A stretch of 64,000 bases of DNA from JAJPXI01 sp051867655 (lineage in GTDB: Bacteria > Bacillota > Clostridia > Oscillospirales > Oscillospiraceae): the NCBI GenBank assembly GCA_051867655.1, contig JBJDYV010000109.1, positions 14,648 through 78,647 of the forward strand, given 5' to 3'. The notes beneath the pieces are model-generated. The model saw only the letters and a list, made by a program, of their open reading frames with translations, had not been told where the DNA came from and made no database searches. Of the stretch, positions 20,725 through 29,327 are shown in pieces (positions within the stretch are counted from its first letter, which is position 1; each line of letters starts with the position of its first letter). Both the position numbers and the translations under genes were made by a program.

Positions 20725-21528
20725 TTACCAGGTGCGGGAGTTCATCTGCCGGAACTGGGCGACGGTGGAAACATGAGCGTTCAGGCCGCCGTCCACATTG
20801 AAGATCTGGCCGGTCACATAGCTGCTCTCGTCCGAGGCGAGGTAGACGCACAGATGGCCGATATCCTCCGGGCAGCCATAGCGATTGACCATAATGTTGC
20901 TCATAAAGATGTCCTTTAAGGCCTGGGGGACACGCTCTTCATTGTCCGGGGTCACGATCAGGCCGGGGCGTACACAGTTGCAGCGGATGTTCTGCTTTCC
21001 GTACTGCAGCGCGGTGTACTGCGTCAGCATGTTGATGCCGGCCTTGGCGCAGGCGTACGCGGTGGAGCCCAGATCGCCGCCGCAGGAGGCCATGGAGCCG
21101 GTGTTGATGATAGAGCCGCCGTTCTCATTCTTCTGCATATAGGGGAGCACGCACTTGATCGCGTAGAAAACACTGTCCAGATCGGTCTTGAAAATGTGGT
21201 CCCACATCTCCAGGGTCAGCTCGTCCACACGGCCGTCCTTCAGACCCACGCCCGCCGCGTTGTTCACCAGCACGTCGATCTTTCCATACTTTTCGGCGGT
21301 GTCCGCGCAGAGACGCTCAATGCTGTCCGTGTCCGTGACGTCCATGTAGTGATAGGAGGCGTCGCCGCCCTCGGCCAGGATCTGGTTTACCACCGTCATT
21401 CCCTTTTCTTCCCGGCGTCCGCAGATCACCACTTTGGCGCCCTCCGCCGCGTACAGCCGGGCGATACCCGTTCCGATCCCGCCGGTGGAGCCGGTCACGA
21501 TTGCTACTTTTCCTTGCAAACGGTTCAT
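20725..21528 (-). CDS. short-chain dehydrogenase/reductase
   Basis: NAD(P)-dependent oxidoreductase of 267 aa with a complete classical SDR fold. The cofactor loop is TGSTGGIGTG near residues 12-21, with NNAAG after strand 4. The catalytic Ser is in INTGSMASCGG, Tyr and Lys are in YACAK, and the C-terminal SSYVTGQIFNVDGG motif is present. An extra tail after the usual end, NAHVSTVAQFRQMNSRTW, is not part of the core fold. The GRREEK after strand 2 leaves room for NADP. The substrate cannot be told; gut relatives act on sugars, polyols and steroids. It is single-gene, with no obvious partner. Confidence 0.9.
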   Translation of the reverse strand: MNRLQGKVAIVTGSTGGIGTGIARLYAAEGAKVVICGRREEKGMTVVNQILAEGGDASYHYMDVTDTDSIERLCADTAEKYGKIDVLVNNAAGVGLKDGRVDELTLEMWDHIFKTDLDSVFYAIKCVLPYMQKNENGGSIINTGSMASCGGDLGSTAYACAKAGINMLTQYTALQYGKQNIRCNCVRPGLIVTPDNEERVPQALKDIFMSNIMVNRYGCPEDIGHLCVYLASDESSYVTGQIFNVDGGLNAHVSTVAQFRQMNSRTW

Positions 21529-21701
21529 GGATGTTCCTTCCTTTCAATCGGTGTTTCGTTTCGTTGATATATCCATGCTAACACCGTTTTTTCCCATTGG
21601 CAAGGAAAGTCAAAAATTGAACGAACTTTTCGGAGAAGTGTTGCTTTCTTTCCCAAAATGGCAAAAAAGTTCGTCTAAATTGTTGATATGTTAAGAATTT
21701 G

Positions 21702-22400
21702 TCAATTTTCAGCGGAACTTGCGCGCTCTTTTACCACCACCACGCTGAAGTAGCTGGAGGTCTCGTCCAGGGTGTCCAGGCTGCGGTGGATCTTTTCCTG
21801 CTCCATCCCGCAGCACTCCACCGCCATGGCGTCGAAGCGGCCCGGGTCGATCTGCTCCCTGACCTTCTTCATGCTCTTGCCGGACTTCATCAGCACCTTG
21901 TTCCCGGGGGCGTTCAGAGCCTCCTGCGCGTCCGGGTAGGAGGCGGGGATGATCTGAAGGATCTCGCCGCCCTCGCAGAGGGAAATGTCCAGCGCCGCGG
22001 CTGCGGCGCAGAAGGAGGGCACTCCGGGGACCATGCGGGTCTCATAGCCCTGTTGGCGGAGGATGTGGTGCAGATACATAGGGGTGGCGTAGATGGACGG
22101 GTCGCCCAGGGTCAGGAATGCCACGTCCCGGCCTTGATCCAGTTTTTCACGGATCAGCTGTGCGCAAGCCCTGTGGGCTTCCGCCAGCTTTTCCTTGTCC
22201 CGGATCATGGGCATGTCGCAGTACAGAAGCTCCTTGCCTTCGAGAAATTCCGCGGCGATTTTCTGCGCGGCGTTTTCCGCGGCCCCGCTGCTGGGCAGCG
22301 CGGCCACGTCGCAGCTCCGGATGGTCTCCGCCGCCCGGAAGGTCATCAGCTTCGGGTCCCCCGGGCCGACGCCCACACAGGTAAAAGTCCCTTTTTTCAT
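21702..22400 (-). CDS. cobI: precorrin-2/cobalt-factor-2 C20-methyltransferase
   Basis: SAM-dependent tetrapyrrole methylase of about 232 aa in corrin ring synthesis. Typical motifs are the N-terminal VGVGPGDPKLMTFRAA, DVAFLTLGDPSIYATPMYL, and VPGVPSFCAAAA. It stands alone here, not in a cob/cbi operon. The start is uncertain: the ATG at 22400 (MKKGTFTCVG) fits the family N-terminus with AAAGGA 12 nt upstream, while an ATG seven codons earlier at 22421 is also possible. With cobT at 55478 it shows that the host makes at least part of its own cobamide, which the methyltransferase module would need. Confidence 0.92.
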   Translation of the reverse strand: MKKGTFTCVGVGPGDPKLMTFRAAETIRSCDVAALPSSGAAENAAQKIAAEFLEGKELLYCDMPMIRDKEKLAEAHRACAQLIREKLDQGRDVAFLTLGDPSIYATPMYLHHILRQQGYETRMVPGVPSFCAAAAALDISLCEGGEILQIIPASYPDAQEALNAPGNKVLMKSGKSMKKVREQIDPGRFDAMAVECCGMEQEKIHRSLDTLDETSSYFSVVVVKERASSAEN

Positions 22401-22481
22401 GTCGTTCAGCATTCCTTTCATGGAATTGGAATATTGCTATTAACTTTATCAGTTCGCGGCCGGGCTGTCAACGGCGCAAAA

Positions 22482-22515
22482 AATCCGGGGCTCCCTGAGC
22501 GGGAGACCCCGGATT
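22482..22515. terminator. terminator of the first citrate synthase gene
   Basis: Imperfect inverted repeat of AATCCGGGGCTCCC and its complement around loop TGAGC, with A/T-rich outer ends. It lies directly after the minus-strand citrate synthase stop. Confidence 0.75.
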
Positions 22516-22519
22516 CGGT

Positions 22520-23884
22520 TTACCGGTTCTTGATGGGGACATAGTCGTGGTGATTGCCCACGTAGACGTAGGCGGGGCGGATGATCTTGCCCATGTTGAT
22601 CAGCTCCTCCATGCGGTGGGCGCTCCAGCCCGCGATGCGGGCCACGGCGAAAATGGGCGTGTACAGCTCCAGGGGCAGGTCCAGCATGTGGTAGACGAAG
22701 CCGGAGTAGAAGTCCACGTTGGCGGCCACGCCCTTGTAGATCTTCCGCTCGTCCCCGATGACCTGGGGGGCCAGCCGCTCCACCCGGGAGTACAGGTCGT
22801 ACTCGTCGGTGCGCCCCTTTTCTTTGGACAGGTTCGCCACAAAGCGGCGGAGGATCTCGGCGCGGGGGTCGGACAGGGAGTAGACCGCGTGGCCCATGCC
22901 GTAGATCAGCCCCGCTCCGTCAAAGGCCTCCCCGCGCAGCAGGGCGCGCAGGTAGCGGGTGATCTCCTCGTCGTCGGTCCAGTCCTTCACGTTCTTCTTC
23001 ATGTCCTCAAACATCTGGATGACCTTGATGTTGGCGCCACCGTGCCTGGGGCCCTTCAGGGAGGCCAGGGCGGCCGCCATGCAGGAATAGGTGTCGGTGC
23101 CCGAGGAGGTGACCACGTGGGTGGTGAAGGTGGAGTTGTTGCCGCCGCCGTGCTCGGCGTGGAGCATCAGGCAGATGTCCAGCAGGTGGGCCTCCCAGAA
23201 GGAGTAGGAGGAGTCGGCGCGCAGCAGGGAGAGAATGTTCTCCGCCGTGGACAGCTCGGGACGGGGGGCGTGGATGAACAGGGAATTGCCCTCCTTGTAG
23301 GTGTAGGCCTGGTAGGAGTACACCGAGAACAGGGGGAAGGTGGCGATGAGCTGCATGCACTGGCGCACCACGTTGGGCAGGGAGATGTCGTCCGCCTTGT
23401 CGTCGTAAGAGGCCATGGTCAGGACGCACTTGGCCAGGGAGTTCATCATGTCGGAACTGGGGGCCTTCAGGATCACGTCCCGCACAAAGTTGTTGGGCAG
23501 CGTGCGGTAATAGGACAGCTGGGCGGTAAAATCGTCCAGCTCCTGCTGGGTGGGAAGCTGCCCGAACATCAGCAGATAGGCGGTCTCCTCAAAGCCGAAC
23601 CGCTTTTCGGCCAGGGAGCAGCGCACCAGATCCTCAATGTCGTAGCCCCGGAAAAAGAGTTTGCCCTCGCAGGGGACCTTTTTCCCGTCCACCAGCTTGT
23701 TGGACCGGATCTCGGAGATCTCAGTCAGGCCTGCCACCACGCCGTTGCCGTTCACGTCGCGCAGGCCGCGCTTCACGTCGTACTTGCCGTAGTCCGCCGC
23801 GTCGATACAGCTGTTTTCCACGCTTAAGGCGGCCAGGGCTTCGATGGCAGGGGTCACGTCGGAATAGTTGGGGTTGCTTGCCAT
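22520..23884 (-). CDS. gltA: citrate/2-methylcitrate synthase (copy 1)
   Basis: Si-type citrate synthase of 454 aa that condenses oxaloacetate with acetyl-CoA. Active-site regions visible are MLHAEHGGGNNSTF (His, with HGGGNN replacing the more common HEQNAS), LKGPRHGGAN with the second His, and GHAVYSLSDPRAEIL with the catalytic Asp. It ends SAHRMEELINMGKIIRPAYVYVG. A related copy lies only 3.9 kb away at 27734-29152. The ATG follows a clear GGAGC site. The leader carries a strong hairpin (23906-23936). Use of 2-methylcitrate cannot be excluded. Confidence 0.93.
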   Translation of the reverse strand: MASNPNYSDVTPAIEALAALSVENSCIDAADYGKYDVKRGLRDVNGNGVVAGLTEISEIRSNKLVDGKKVPCEGKLFFRGYDIEDLVRCSLAEKRFGFEETAYLLMFGQLPTQQELDDFTAQLSYYRTLPNNFVRDVILKAPSSDMMNSLAKCVLTMASYDDKADDISLPNVVRQCMQLIATFPLFSVYSYQAYTYKEGNSLFIHAPRPELSTAENILSLLRADSSYSFWEAHLLDICLMLHAEHGGGNNSTFTTHVVTSSGTDTYSCMAAALASLKGPRHGGANIKVIQMFEDMKKNVKDWTDDEEITRYLRALLRGEAFDGAGLIYGMGHAVYSLSDPRAEILRRFVANLSKEKGRTDEYDLYSRVERLAPQVIGDERKIYKGVAANVDFYSGFVYHMLDLPLELYTPIFAVARIAGWSAHRMEELINMGKIIRPAYVYVGNHHDYVPIKNR

Positions 23885-23905
23885 AGATCGCTCCTTTCTG
23901 ACAGG

Positions 23906-23936
23906 GACAGCCGGACGGAAGACCCGTTCGGCTGTC
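23906..23936 (-). promoter_or_regulatory. hairpin in the leader of citrate synthase copy 1
   Basis: Thirteen-bp arms (23906-23918 and 23924-23936) with a 5-nt loop lie 22 bp upstream of the ATG. Upstream are TATAAT (about 23941-23946) and an 8-bp palindrome TAGCGCTA near 23950. Position suggests a 5'-UTR structure that could affect expression. Confidence 0.45.
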
Positions 23937-24000
23937 GGATTATATACTCATAGCGCTATGGTAGCATACAATTGTTGCGAATTTGTGAAGATTTGATAAA

Positions 24001-24561
24001 TTATAATTGGAATAAAACGCCAAATACGGCCGAAATTGCGATGAAAACGATGGGATGGAGTTTTTTCAGCGGGGTAAATTTCAGCAGCAGGAAGATCGCC
24101 ACCGCCAAAAGGATCGCGGGCCAATTGAACAGAGAAAGGCTGAAACTGACATCCTCGTGGAGCAGGGCGATCCTGGCCACCTGAAGCAGGGCCGCGGTGA
24201 TGAGGGCCACCGACGCGGCGCGCAGACCGTAAAACACGCCGTCCACCACCTTGGACCGGCGAAATTTCTGAAGAAATTTCGCGATGATCAGAATGATGAT
24301 GATGGACGGGAAGACCAGACCCAGCGTAGCAATCACGCCGCCGGGCAGCCCGCCGGTGGCAAAGCCCACGTAGGTGGCCATGTTGACCCCCATGGGGCCC
24401 GGGGTGGATTCGGAGATGGCGATCATATCAGCCAGCTGGCCGGGGGTAAACCATCCGGTGCGCTCGCCCAGGTCGGTCAGAAAAGGGATGGTCGCCAGTC
24501 CTCCGCCCACCGAGAACAGGCCTACTTTGCAGAACTCAAAAAACAAACGCAGGTAGAGCAT
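24001..24561 (-). CDS. chromate-transporter family protein, C-terminal partner subunit
   Basis: Membrane protein of 186 aa with one CHR domain, the short-chain form in which two half-size proteins act together. The start MLYLRLFFEFCKVGLFSVGG and the GPMGVNMATYVGFATGGLPG loop are family marks. The ATG at 24561 overlaps the stop of the upstream half-transporter in TAATG, so the pair is translationally coupled. The family is named for chromate efflux in proteobacteria, but in anaerobic Clostridia the substrate is unproven. Confidence 0.9.
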   Translation of the reverse strand: MLYLRLFFEFCKVGLFSVGGGLATIPFLTDLGERTGWFTPGQLADMIAISESTPGPMGVNMATYVGFATGGLPGGVIATLGLVFPSIIIILIIAKFLQKFRRSKVVDGVFYGLRAASVALITAALLQVARIALLHEDVSFSLSLFNWPAILLAVAIFLLLKFTPLKKLHPIVFIAISAVFGVLFQL

Positions 24562-25151
24562 TATTTCAGCCCTCCCTTTGCGGCGCGGATGCACAGCCCC
24601 GCCGCTCCGGCTACGATGACCAGCACCACCGGGGAGAACAGGTAGCCCAGGATTACGCCCAGTACGCCGCCGGGCAGGGGCAGAAACGCGCCCAACGCGG
24701 CCAGGACAAGCACCACCCAGTACAGAACGCGGGTAGGCCAGTCGACAACGGAGGTTTTATACAGCTTGAGAACGCTGGACAGAATGAGCGCCACCACCCC
24801 GGCCCGAATGCCGTTGAAGGCGTGGACGACCCACTGGATGTGCATGAAGTTTTGCAGGAAAGCGGCAATGGCCAGGATGATGACAAGGGAGGGAAACACC
24901 AACCCCAGAGTGGCCACCACACCTCCGGCAACCCCGGCGCGGCTGGAGCCCACAAAGGTGGCGGTGTTGACCGCGATGACGCCCGGCGTACACTGGCCCA
25001 CGGCGTAGTAGTCGGCCAGGTCCTCCTCGGTGGCCCACCCCTTTTTCTCCACCACCTCCCGCTGGAGGATGGGAAGCATGGCATAGCCGCCGCCGAAGGT
25101 GCACACGCCCACGCGGGCGAAGGTCAGAAATAGGTCGAGATAGAGATTCAT
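24561..25151 (-). CDS. chromate-transporter family protein, N-terminal partner subunit
   Basis: Membrane protein of 196 aa, the partner half-size CHR protein: MNLYLDLFLTFARVGVCTFG, GGYAMLPILQREVVEKKGW, and CTPGVIAVNTATFVG are the conserved first-helix and loop regions. I take the ATG at 25151 with AGGAGGG 10 nt upstream. That ribosome site comes from the repeat-rich segment 25152-25306, and a second, truncated copy of the first 17 codons lies at 25307-25356. The gene is therefore transcribed through or from the repeat region downstream of nadE. Confidence 0.9.
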   Translation of the reverse strand: MNLYLDLFLTFARVGVCTFGGGYAMLPILQREVVEKKGWATEEDLADYYAVGQCTPGVIAVNTATFVGSSRAGVAGGVVATLGLVFPSLVIILAIAAFLQNFMHIQWVVHAFNGIRAGVVALILSSVLKLYKTSVVDWPTRVLYWVVLVLAALGAFLPLPGGVLGVILGYLFSPVVLVIVAGAAGLCIRAAKGGLK

Positions 25152-25306
25152 GCTGTCAAAACCCTCCTGCCTTGTCGGCGTGTGCACCGGGGCCCCGCAC
25201 GGCGGGGCGCGGCCACTGCCGCGAAGGGGCATGGGATTCACTTCCAGGCCCCGCAATTGAAATCATGAAATGGGGCCCCCGGCGCGCCAGAGGCGCGTTG
25301 GGGAGA
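25152..25306. repeat. GC-rich modular repeat element (copy B)
   Basis: A 155-bp non-coding segment between the working transporter start and a duplicate of that start. On the plus strand it contains CGGGGCCCCGCA..GCGGGGCG, then GGGATTCACTTCC, AATTGAAATCAT, and GGGGCCCCC. The same motifs appear in the same order at 32122-32276. Several hairpins are possible. It also supplies the AGGAGGG ribosome site of the transporter gene. Confidence 0.75.
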
Positions 25307-25420
25307 CAGACGCCCACGCGGGCGAAGGTAAAGAACAAATCCAAATACAGATTCATAGCTTACTCCAGCCCCTCCAGTTCGTCCAGCCATAAAGTGGCTG
25401 CGGCATCGGAGGGCATGCGC
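25307..25420 (-). pseudogene. trapped duplicate of the nadE end and transporter start
   Basis: Minus-strand reading gives a second nadE tail (RMPSDAAATLWLDELEGLE, stop TAA at 25360-25362), then only 3 bp, then a second transporter start (MNLYLDLFFTFARVGVC, 25356 down to 25307). The working copies are at 25560-25620 and 25102-25151. Most codon differences are synonymous: 7 of 8 at the transporter start and 8 of 10 at the nadE tail. Repeat modules flank it on both sides. It is too short to encode anything functional. Confidence 0.8.
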
Positions 25421-25559
25421 CTCGTCGGCACAAGCTCCATATGCCTCGCTTCCGGCCAGGGCCGAAAGCTCGTCCATTCCGCTGTGCCTCCTCTCCCCAG
25501 AAAAACGCTTTGCGTTTTTCCGGGGGCCCCGTGGGGGCGACTGGCTTCCCGGATCATAC
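25421..25559. repeat. GC-rich modular repeat element (copy C)
   Basis: A 139-bp segment directly after the working nadE stop. On the minus strand it has GGGGCCCCCGGAAAAACGC paired with GCGTTTTTCTGGGG, a strong hairpin, then AGAGGAGGCACAGCGGAATG. The hairpin corresponds in layout to the GGGGTCCCC...CGGAAGGCGCAGCC module at 32241-32276. The region could terminate nadE transcription. Confidence 0.7.
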
Positions 25560-27494
25560 TCATTCCAGTCCCTCCAGTTCGTCCATCCATAGGGTCACAG
25601 CAGCATCGCTGGGCATCCGCCAGTCGCCCCGGGGGGAGAGTGTGACCGAACCCACCTTGGGCCCGTCGGGCAGGCAGGAGCGCTTGAACTGCTGGGCGAA
25701 GAAGCGGCGGTAGAAATTCTTTTCCCACTTCAGGATGGTGGCGCGGTCGTAGGTCCGGCCGAAGGCGTGCTCCGCCAGCCGCAGCACTTTTTTGGGCGGG
25801 AAGCCCCAGCGGATGGCGTAATACAGGAAGAAGTCGTGCAGCTCGTAGGGGCCCACCAGGTCCTCGGTCTTCTGGCTGATCCGCCCGTCCACGGCGGGCA
25901 GCAGCTCGGGGGAGACAGGGGTGTCCAGAATGTCGGCCAGCACGTGGGAGAGCTCCGGTTCGGTCTGGGCTTTGTCCCCGCAGATGTGACTGACCAGATG
26001 GCGCACCAGGGTCTTGGGGATGGAGGCGTTGACGCCGTACATGCTCATGTGGTCGCCGTTGTAGGTGGCCCAGCCCAGGGCCAGCTCGGACAGGTCGCCG
26101 GTGCCGATGACCAGCCCGCCGTTCTGGTTGGCAATGTCCATCAGCACTTGGGTGCGCTCCCGGGCCTGGGCGTTTTCAAAGGTCACGTCGTGGTTGTCCA
26201 TGGACTGCCCGATGTCGCGGAAGTGCTGCTTAACGGCGGCGCCGATGTCGATGCGCTTCAGGGTGCAGCCCAGTTGGGTGGCCAGTTCCACGGCGTTGTC
26301 CCGGGTGCGGTCTGTGGTGCCGAAGCAGGGCATGGTCACGGCGACGATGTCGCTGGACGGCCGGTCCAGCAGCTTCATGGCCAGCGTGGTGATCAGAATA
26401 GCCAGGGTAGAGTCCAGCCCGCCGGACAGGCCCACAACGGCCGTCTTTGCTCCGGTGTGCTCCAGGCGCTTTTTCAGGCCCAGGGCAGCGATTTTCAGGA
26501 TCTCCTCGCAGCGCTCCGCCCGGTCCTCCGCGCCGGCGGGGACAAAGGGAGTGGGGGAGACGGGGCGGGTCAGGGTGGTGGTGGAGCTCTCCAGAGAGAA
26601 GCTGCTGCCGTTCACGAGCCCGGCGTTTCCCGGGAAGGTGTTCATGCGCCGCCGCTCAAAGGCCAGCTTATCCACGTCGATCTCACTGACAGTCAGACCG
26701 GTGGAAAAGCGGCGTTCCTTCAAAAGAATGCCGTTTTCCGCGATCAGGTTGTGTCCGGCGAACACCATATCGGTGGTGGATTCGCCCTCCCCCGCGTCGG
26801 CGTACACGTAGCCGCACACCAGCCGGGCGGACTGGCCGGTGACCAGGGCGCGGCGGTACTCCGCCTTGCCCACCACCTCGTCGGAGGCGGACAGGTTCAG
26901 GATCAACGTGGCGCCCCGCGCGGCCAGCTCCGAGGAGGGCGGCGTCACGGCCCAAAGGTCTTCGCAGATCTCCACGCCGACGGTCAGGTGGGGCATCGTC
27001 TCGCAGGAGAACAGCTGGCGGGCGGAGAGAAGAGTCTGCTGCCCCGCCACGGTGACTGCCATGCCGCCGTCCCCGGCCGGGGCGGCGGTGAACCAGCGCA
27101 CCTCGTAGAACTCGCCATAGTTGGGGATGTAGGTCTTGGGTACCAGGCCCAGGAGCTTCCCCCTGTGGATCACCGCAGCGCAGTTGTACAGCTTGCCCTG
27201 AACACGCACGGGCAGGCCCAAAGCGGTGAGCATATCCAAATTCTTGGTGGCCTCCAAAATGGTAGTCAGTCCCTCCTCGGCCCCCTTGAGCAGGGTGTCC
27301 TGCAAAAACAGGTCGCCGCAGGTGTACCCCGTCAGGCACAGCTCGGGCAGAACCAGCACCCGCACTCCCTGGCGGTCTGCCTCCCGCATCAGGGTAAAAA
27401 TCTGTTCCGCGTTGTGCCGGCAGTCGGCTACCTTGATCTCGGGGGTGCCCGCCGCGACCTTTACAAAACCGTCACGCATGAGAATCACCTTCAT
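25560..27494 (-). CDS. nadE: glutamine-dependent NAD+ synthase
   Basis: Two-domain enzyme of 644 aa making NAD+ from deamido-NAD+, ATP and glutamine. The N-terminal ~270 residues form a nitrilase-type glutaminase: PELCLTGYTCGDLF (Glu region), VPKTYIPNYGEFYE (Lys) and GVEICEDLWAV (Cys nucleophile). The C-terminal synthetase has the PP-loop SGGLDSTLAI and GTGDLSELALGW. AAGGTGAT-type weak ribosome sequence precedes the ATG. Its tail MPSDAAVTLWMDELEGLE is duplicated 200 bp further downstream. Confidence 0.97.
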   Translation of the reverse strand: MKVILMRDGFVKVAAGTPEIKVADCRHNAEQIFTLMREADRQGVRVLVLPELCLTGYTCGDLFLQDTLLKGAEEGLTTILEATKNLDMLTALGLPVRVQGKLYNCAAVIHRGKLLGLVPKTYIPNYGEFYEVRWFTAAPAGDGGMAVTVAGQQTLLSARQLFSCETMPHLTVGVEICEDLWAVTPPSSELAARGATLILNLSASDEVVGKAEYRRALVTGQSARLVCGYVYADAGEGESTTDMVFAGHNLIAENGILLKERRFSTGLTVSEIDVDKLAFERRRMNTFPGNAGLVNGSSFSLESSTTTLTRPVSPTPFVPAGAEDRAERCEEILKIAALGLKKRLEHTGAKTAVVGLSGGLDSTLAILITTLAMKLLDRPSSDIVAVTMPCFGTTDRTRDNAVELATQLGCTLKRIDIGAAVKQHFRDIGQSMDNHDVTFENAQARERTQVLMDIANQNGGLVIGTGDLSELALGWATYNGDHMSMYGVNASIPKTLVRHLVSHICGDKAQTEPELSHVLADILDTPVSPELLPAVDGRISQKTEDLVGPYELHDFFLYYAIRWGFPPKKVLRLAEHAFGRTYDRATILKWEKNFYRRFFAQQFKRSCLPDGPKVGSVTLSPRGDWRMPSDAAVTLWMDELEGLE

Positions 27495-27542
27495 GTAAAA
27501 GTTGATATTGTATCTGTATCATACCCCTTTTTTCCCGAAAAC

Positions 27543-27578
27543 GCAACAAGTCCCGGCCGCGCAGCCGGGACTTGTTGC
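27543..27578 (-). terminator. terminator between citrate synthase copy 2 and nadE
   Basis: Perfect 15-bp stem (27543-27557 and 27564-27578) with a 6-nt loop. On the minus strand it is followed by GTTTTC and more T-rich sequence. It lies 155 bp downstream of the citrate synthase stop and just upstream of nadE. Confidence 0.8.
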
Positions 27579-27733
27579 TGTGTGTGTTGTTTGCGAAAGG
27601 AATGGAGAGGGAATTGAAAGGGGAATGGAAATGTTGGTTCGTGTTTCATGCCTGTTCCGATGATTAAGATACAGGATAATTGCGGCTAAATCATGACCTC
27701 ATTGTGAATAAATTGTAAACCCTGAGCCCTTCC

Positions 27734-29152
27734 TTAGCTCCGCTGATCCAATGGTATGAAAGGCTTGCTGGGGGCCACAGCCTTGTAGGCGGGACGGATG
27801 ATCCGGTTGCCGGGATTGTAGACCTCTTCCACGCGGTGAGCGCACCAGCCCACCATGCGGGCGATGGCAAACAGGGGGGTGTACAGCTCCGGGGGAATGC
27901 CCATCATTTTATACACCAGGCCAGAGTACATATCCACGTTGGCGCAGACCACCTTGCTCTCCCCCTTCTCCTGGGCGAAGACCTCGGGGGTCAGCCGCTC
28001 CACCGTCTCGAACAGCTCAAATTCCTCCAGCATGCCCTTCTTGGCGGCCACGTTCTTGGCAAACTTCTTCAGGATGACGGCACGGGGGTCGGACAGGGTG
28101 TAGATGGCGTGGCCCATGCCGTAGATCAGGCCGGAGCCGTCGCCCGCATCCTTGCGGATGAGCTTGGTCAGATAGGCGCGGACCTCGTCGTCGTCCTTCC
28201 AGTCCCGCACGTCCTGCTCGATGTAGCCGAACATCTCCATGACCTTCTTGTTGGCACCGCCGTGGCGGGGGCCCTTCAGCGAGCCGACAGCGGCCGCGAT
28301 GGAGGAGTAGATGTCGGTGCCAGTGGAGGAGAGAACACGGCAGGCGAAGGCGGAGTTGTTGCCGCCGCCGTGCTCCATGTGCAAAACCAGGCACAGGTCC
28401 AGCAGCTTGGCCTCGTCCTCGGTGTACTTGTTGTCGTGGCGCAGGGAGTACAGGAAGTTCTCCGCCACGCTCAGGCCGGGCTGGGGGCGGTGCAGATACA
28501 GGGAATCATTGTCGAAATAGTGTTGCTTGACCGCAAAGGCATGTGCTACGATAGTGGGGCAGCGGGCGATCAGCCGCATGGACTGGTCCAGCTGATTGGC
28601 CAGACTGTTGTTGTCCGGGTCGGGGTCATAGGAGTACAGCGCCAGCACCGAGCGGGCCAGCTTGTTCATGACGTCCCGGCTGGGGGCCTTGATGATCATG
28701 TCCTCGGTGAACATGGGCGGCAGGGTGTGGTAATAGCACAAAATCTCCTTGAACTCCTCCAACTGCGCCCGGGTGGGCAGCGCGCCGAACAGTAGCAGGA
28801 AGGCGGTCTCCTCAAAGCCGAAGCGGTTCTCGCTCATAAAGCCGCCGATCAGGTCGTTGACGTCGATGCCACGGTAGATCAGACGGCCCTGGTCGGGGAT
28901 CTTTTCGCCGTCCTGCATGTAGTAGCCCTGGACGTTGCCGATCTGGGTCACGCCGGCCATGACGCCGGTGCCGTCGGCATTGCGCAGGCCGCGCTTCACA
29001 TCCCATTTTTGATAGTAGGATGCGTCGATATAGTTATTACGCTGGAATTCTCCGCATAGATTGGTGATAAAGTCCCGGGAAGCGGAAATCGTGTGGTCGC
29101 TCTGGTACCCCTCGGGACAGGCGTTCGGCCCGCCAGCAAATCCGATTTGCAT
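27734..29152 (-). CDS. citrate/2-methylcitrate synthase (copy 2)
   Basis: Second Si-type citrate synthase, 472 aa, clearly paralogous to the 454-aa copy at 22520-23884. It shows LHMEHGGGNNSAF, LKGPRHGGANKKVMEMF, and GHAIYTLSDPRAVILK with the same unusual HGGGNN active-site form. It begins with a ~25-residue extension (MQIGFAGGPNACPEGY...) and ends in a longer tail (KPFIPLDQRS). Its own promoter is at 29190-29218. AAAGGAG precedes the ATG. Having two copies with separate promoters suggests differential use, perhaps citrate versus 2-methylcitrate. Confidence 0.93.
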   Translation of the reverse strand: MQIGFAGGPNACPEGYQSDHTISASRDFITNLCGEFQRNNYIDASYYQKWDVKRGLRNADGTGVMAGVTQIGNVQGYYMQDGEKIPDQGRLIYRGIDVNDLIGGFMSENRFGFEETAFLLLFGALPTRAQLEEFKEILCYYHTLPPMFTEDMIIKAPSRDVMNKLARSVLALYSYDPDPDNNSLANQLDQSMRLIARCPTIVAHAFAVKQHYFDNDSLYLHRPQPGLSVAENFLYSLRHDNKYTEDEAKLLDLCLVLHMEHGGGNNSAFACRVLSSTGTDIYSSIAAAVGSLKGPRHGGANKKVMEMFGYIEQDVRDWKDDDEVRAYLTKLIRKDAGDGSGLIYGMGHAIYTLSDPRAVILKKFAKNVAAKKGMLEEFELFETVERLTPEVFAQEKGESKVVCANVDMYSGLVYKMMGIPPELYTPLFAIARMVGWCAHRVEEVYNPGNRIIRPAYKAVAPSKPFIPLDQRS

Positions 29153-29189
29153 GATTTGTGTCTCCTTTGCCCATTTTCAAATTTGATTT

Positions 29190-29218
29190 ATTGTACGCCC
29201 TTTTTGCGGCTGAGTCAA
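29190..29218 (-). promoter_or_regulatory. promoter of citrate synthase copy 2
   Basis: Minus-strand TTGACT, 17-bp spacer, TACAAT. The ATG lies 38 bp downstream of the -10 box. Confidence 0.7.
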
Positions 29219-29327
29219 CTAAAACGCCAAAAACACGAAAAATTTTCCTCCGGATTCCGGGGACGAACGCATGGAAAAATTGAAATATATGAGCTGGAAA
29301 CTTGCAAAAACACAAAGGAGGAACGTG

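Noticed and set aside
25156..25477. Small minus-strand frames within the nadE/transporter gap
   Set aside because: They are made of repeat modules plus truncated duplicate ends of the neighbouring genes.
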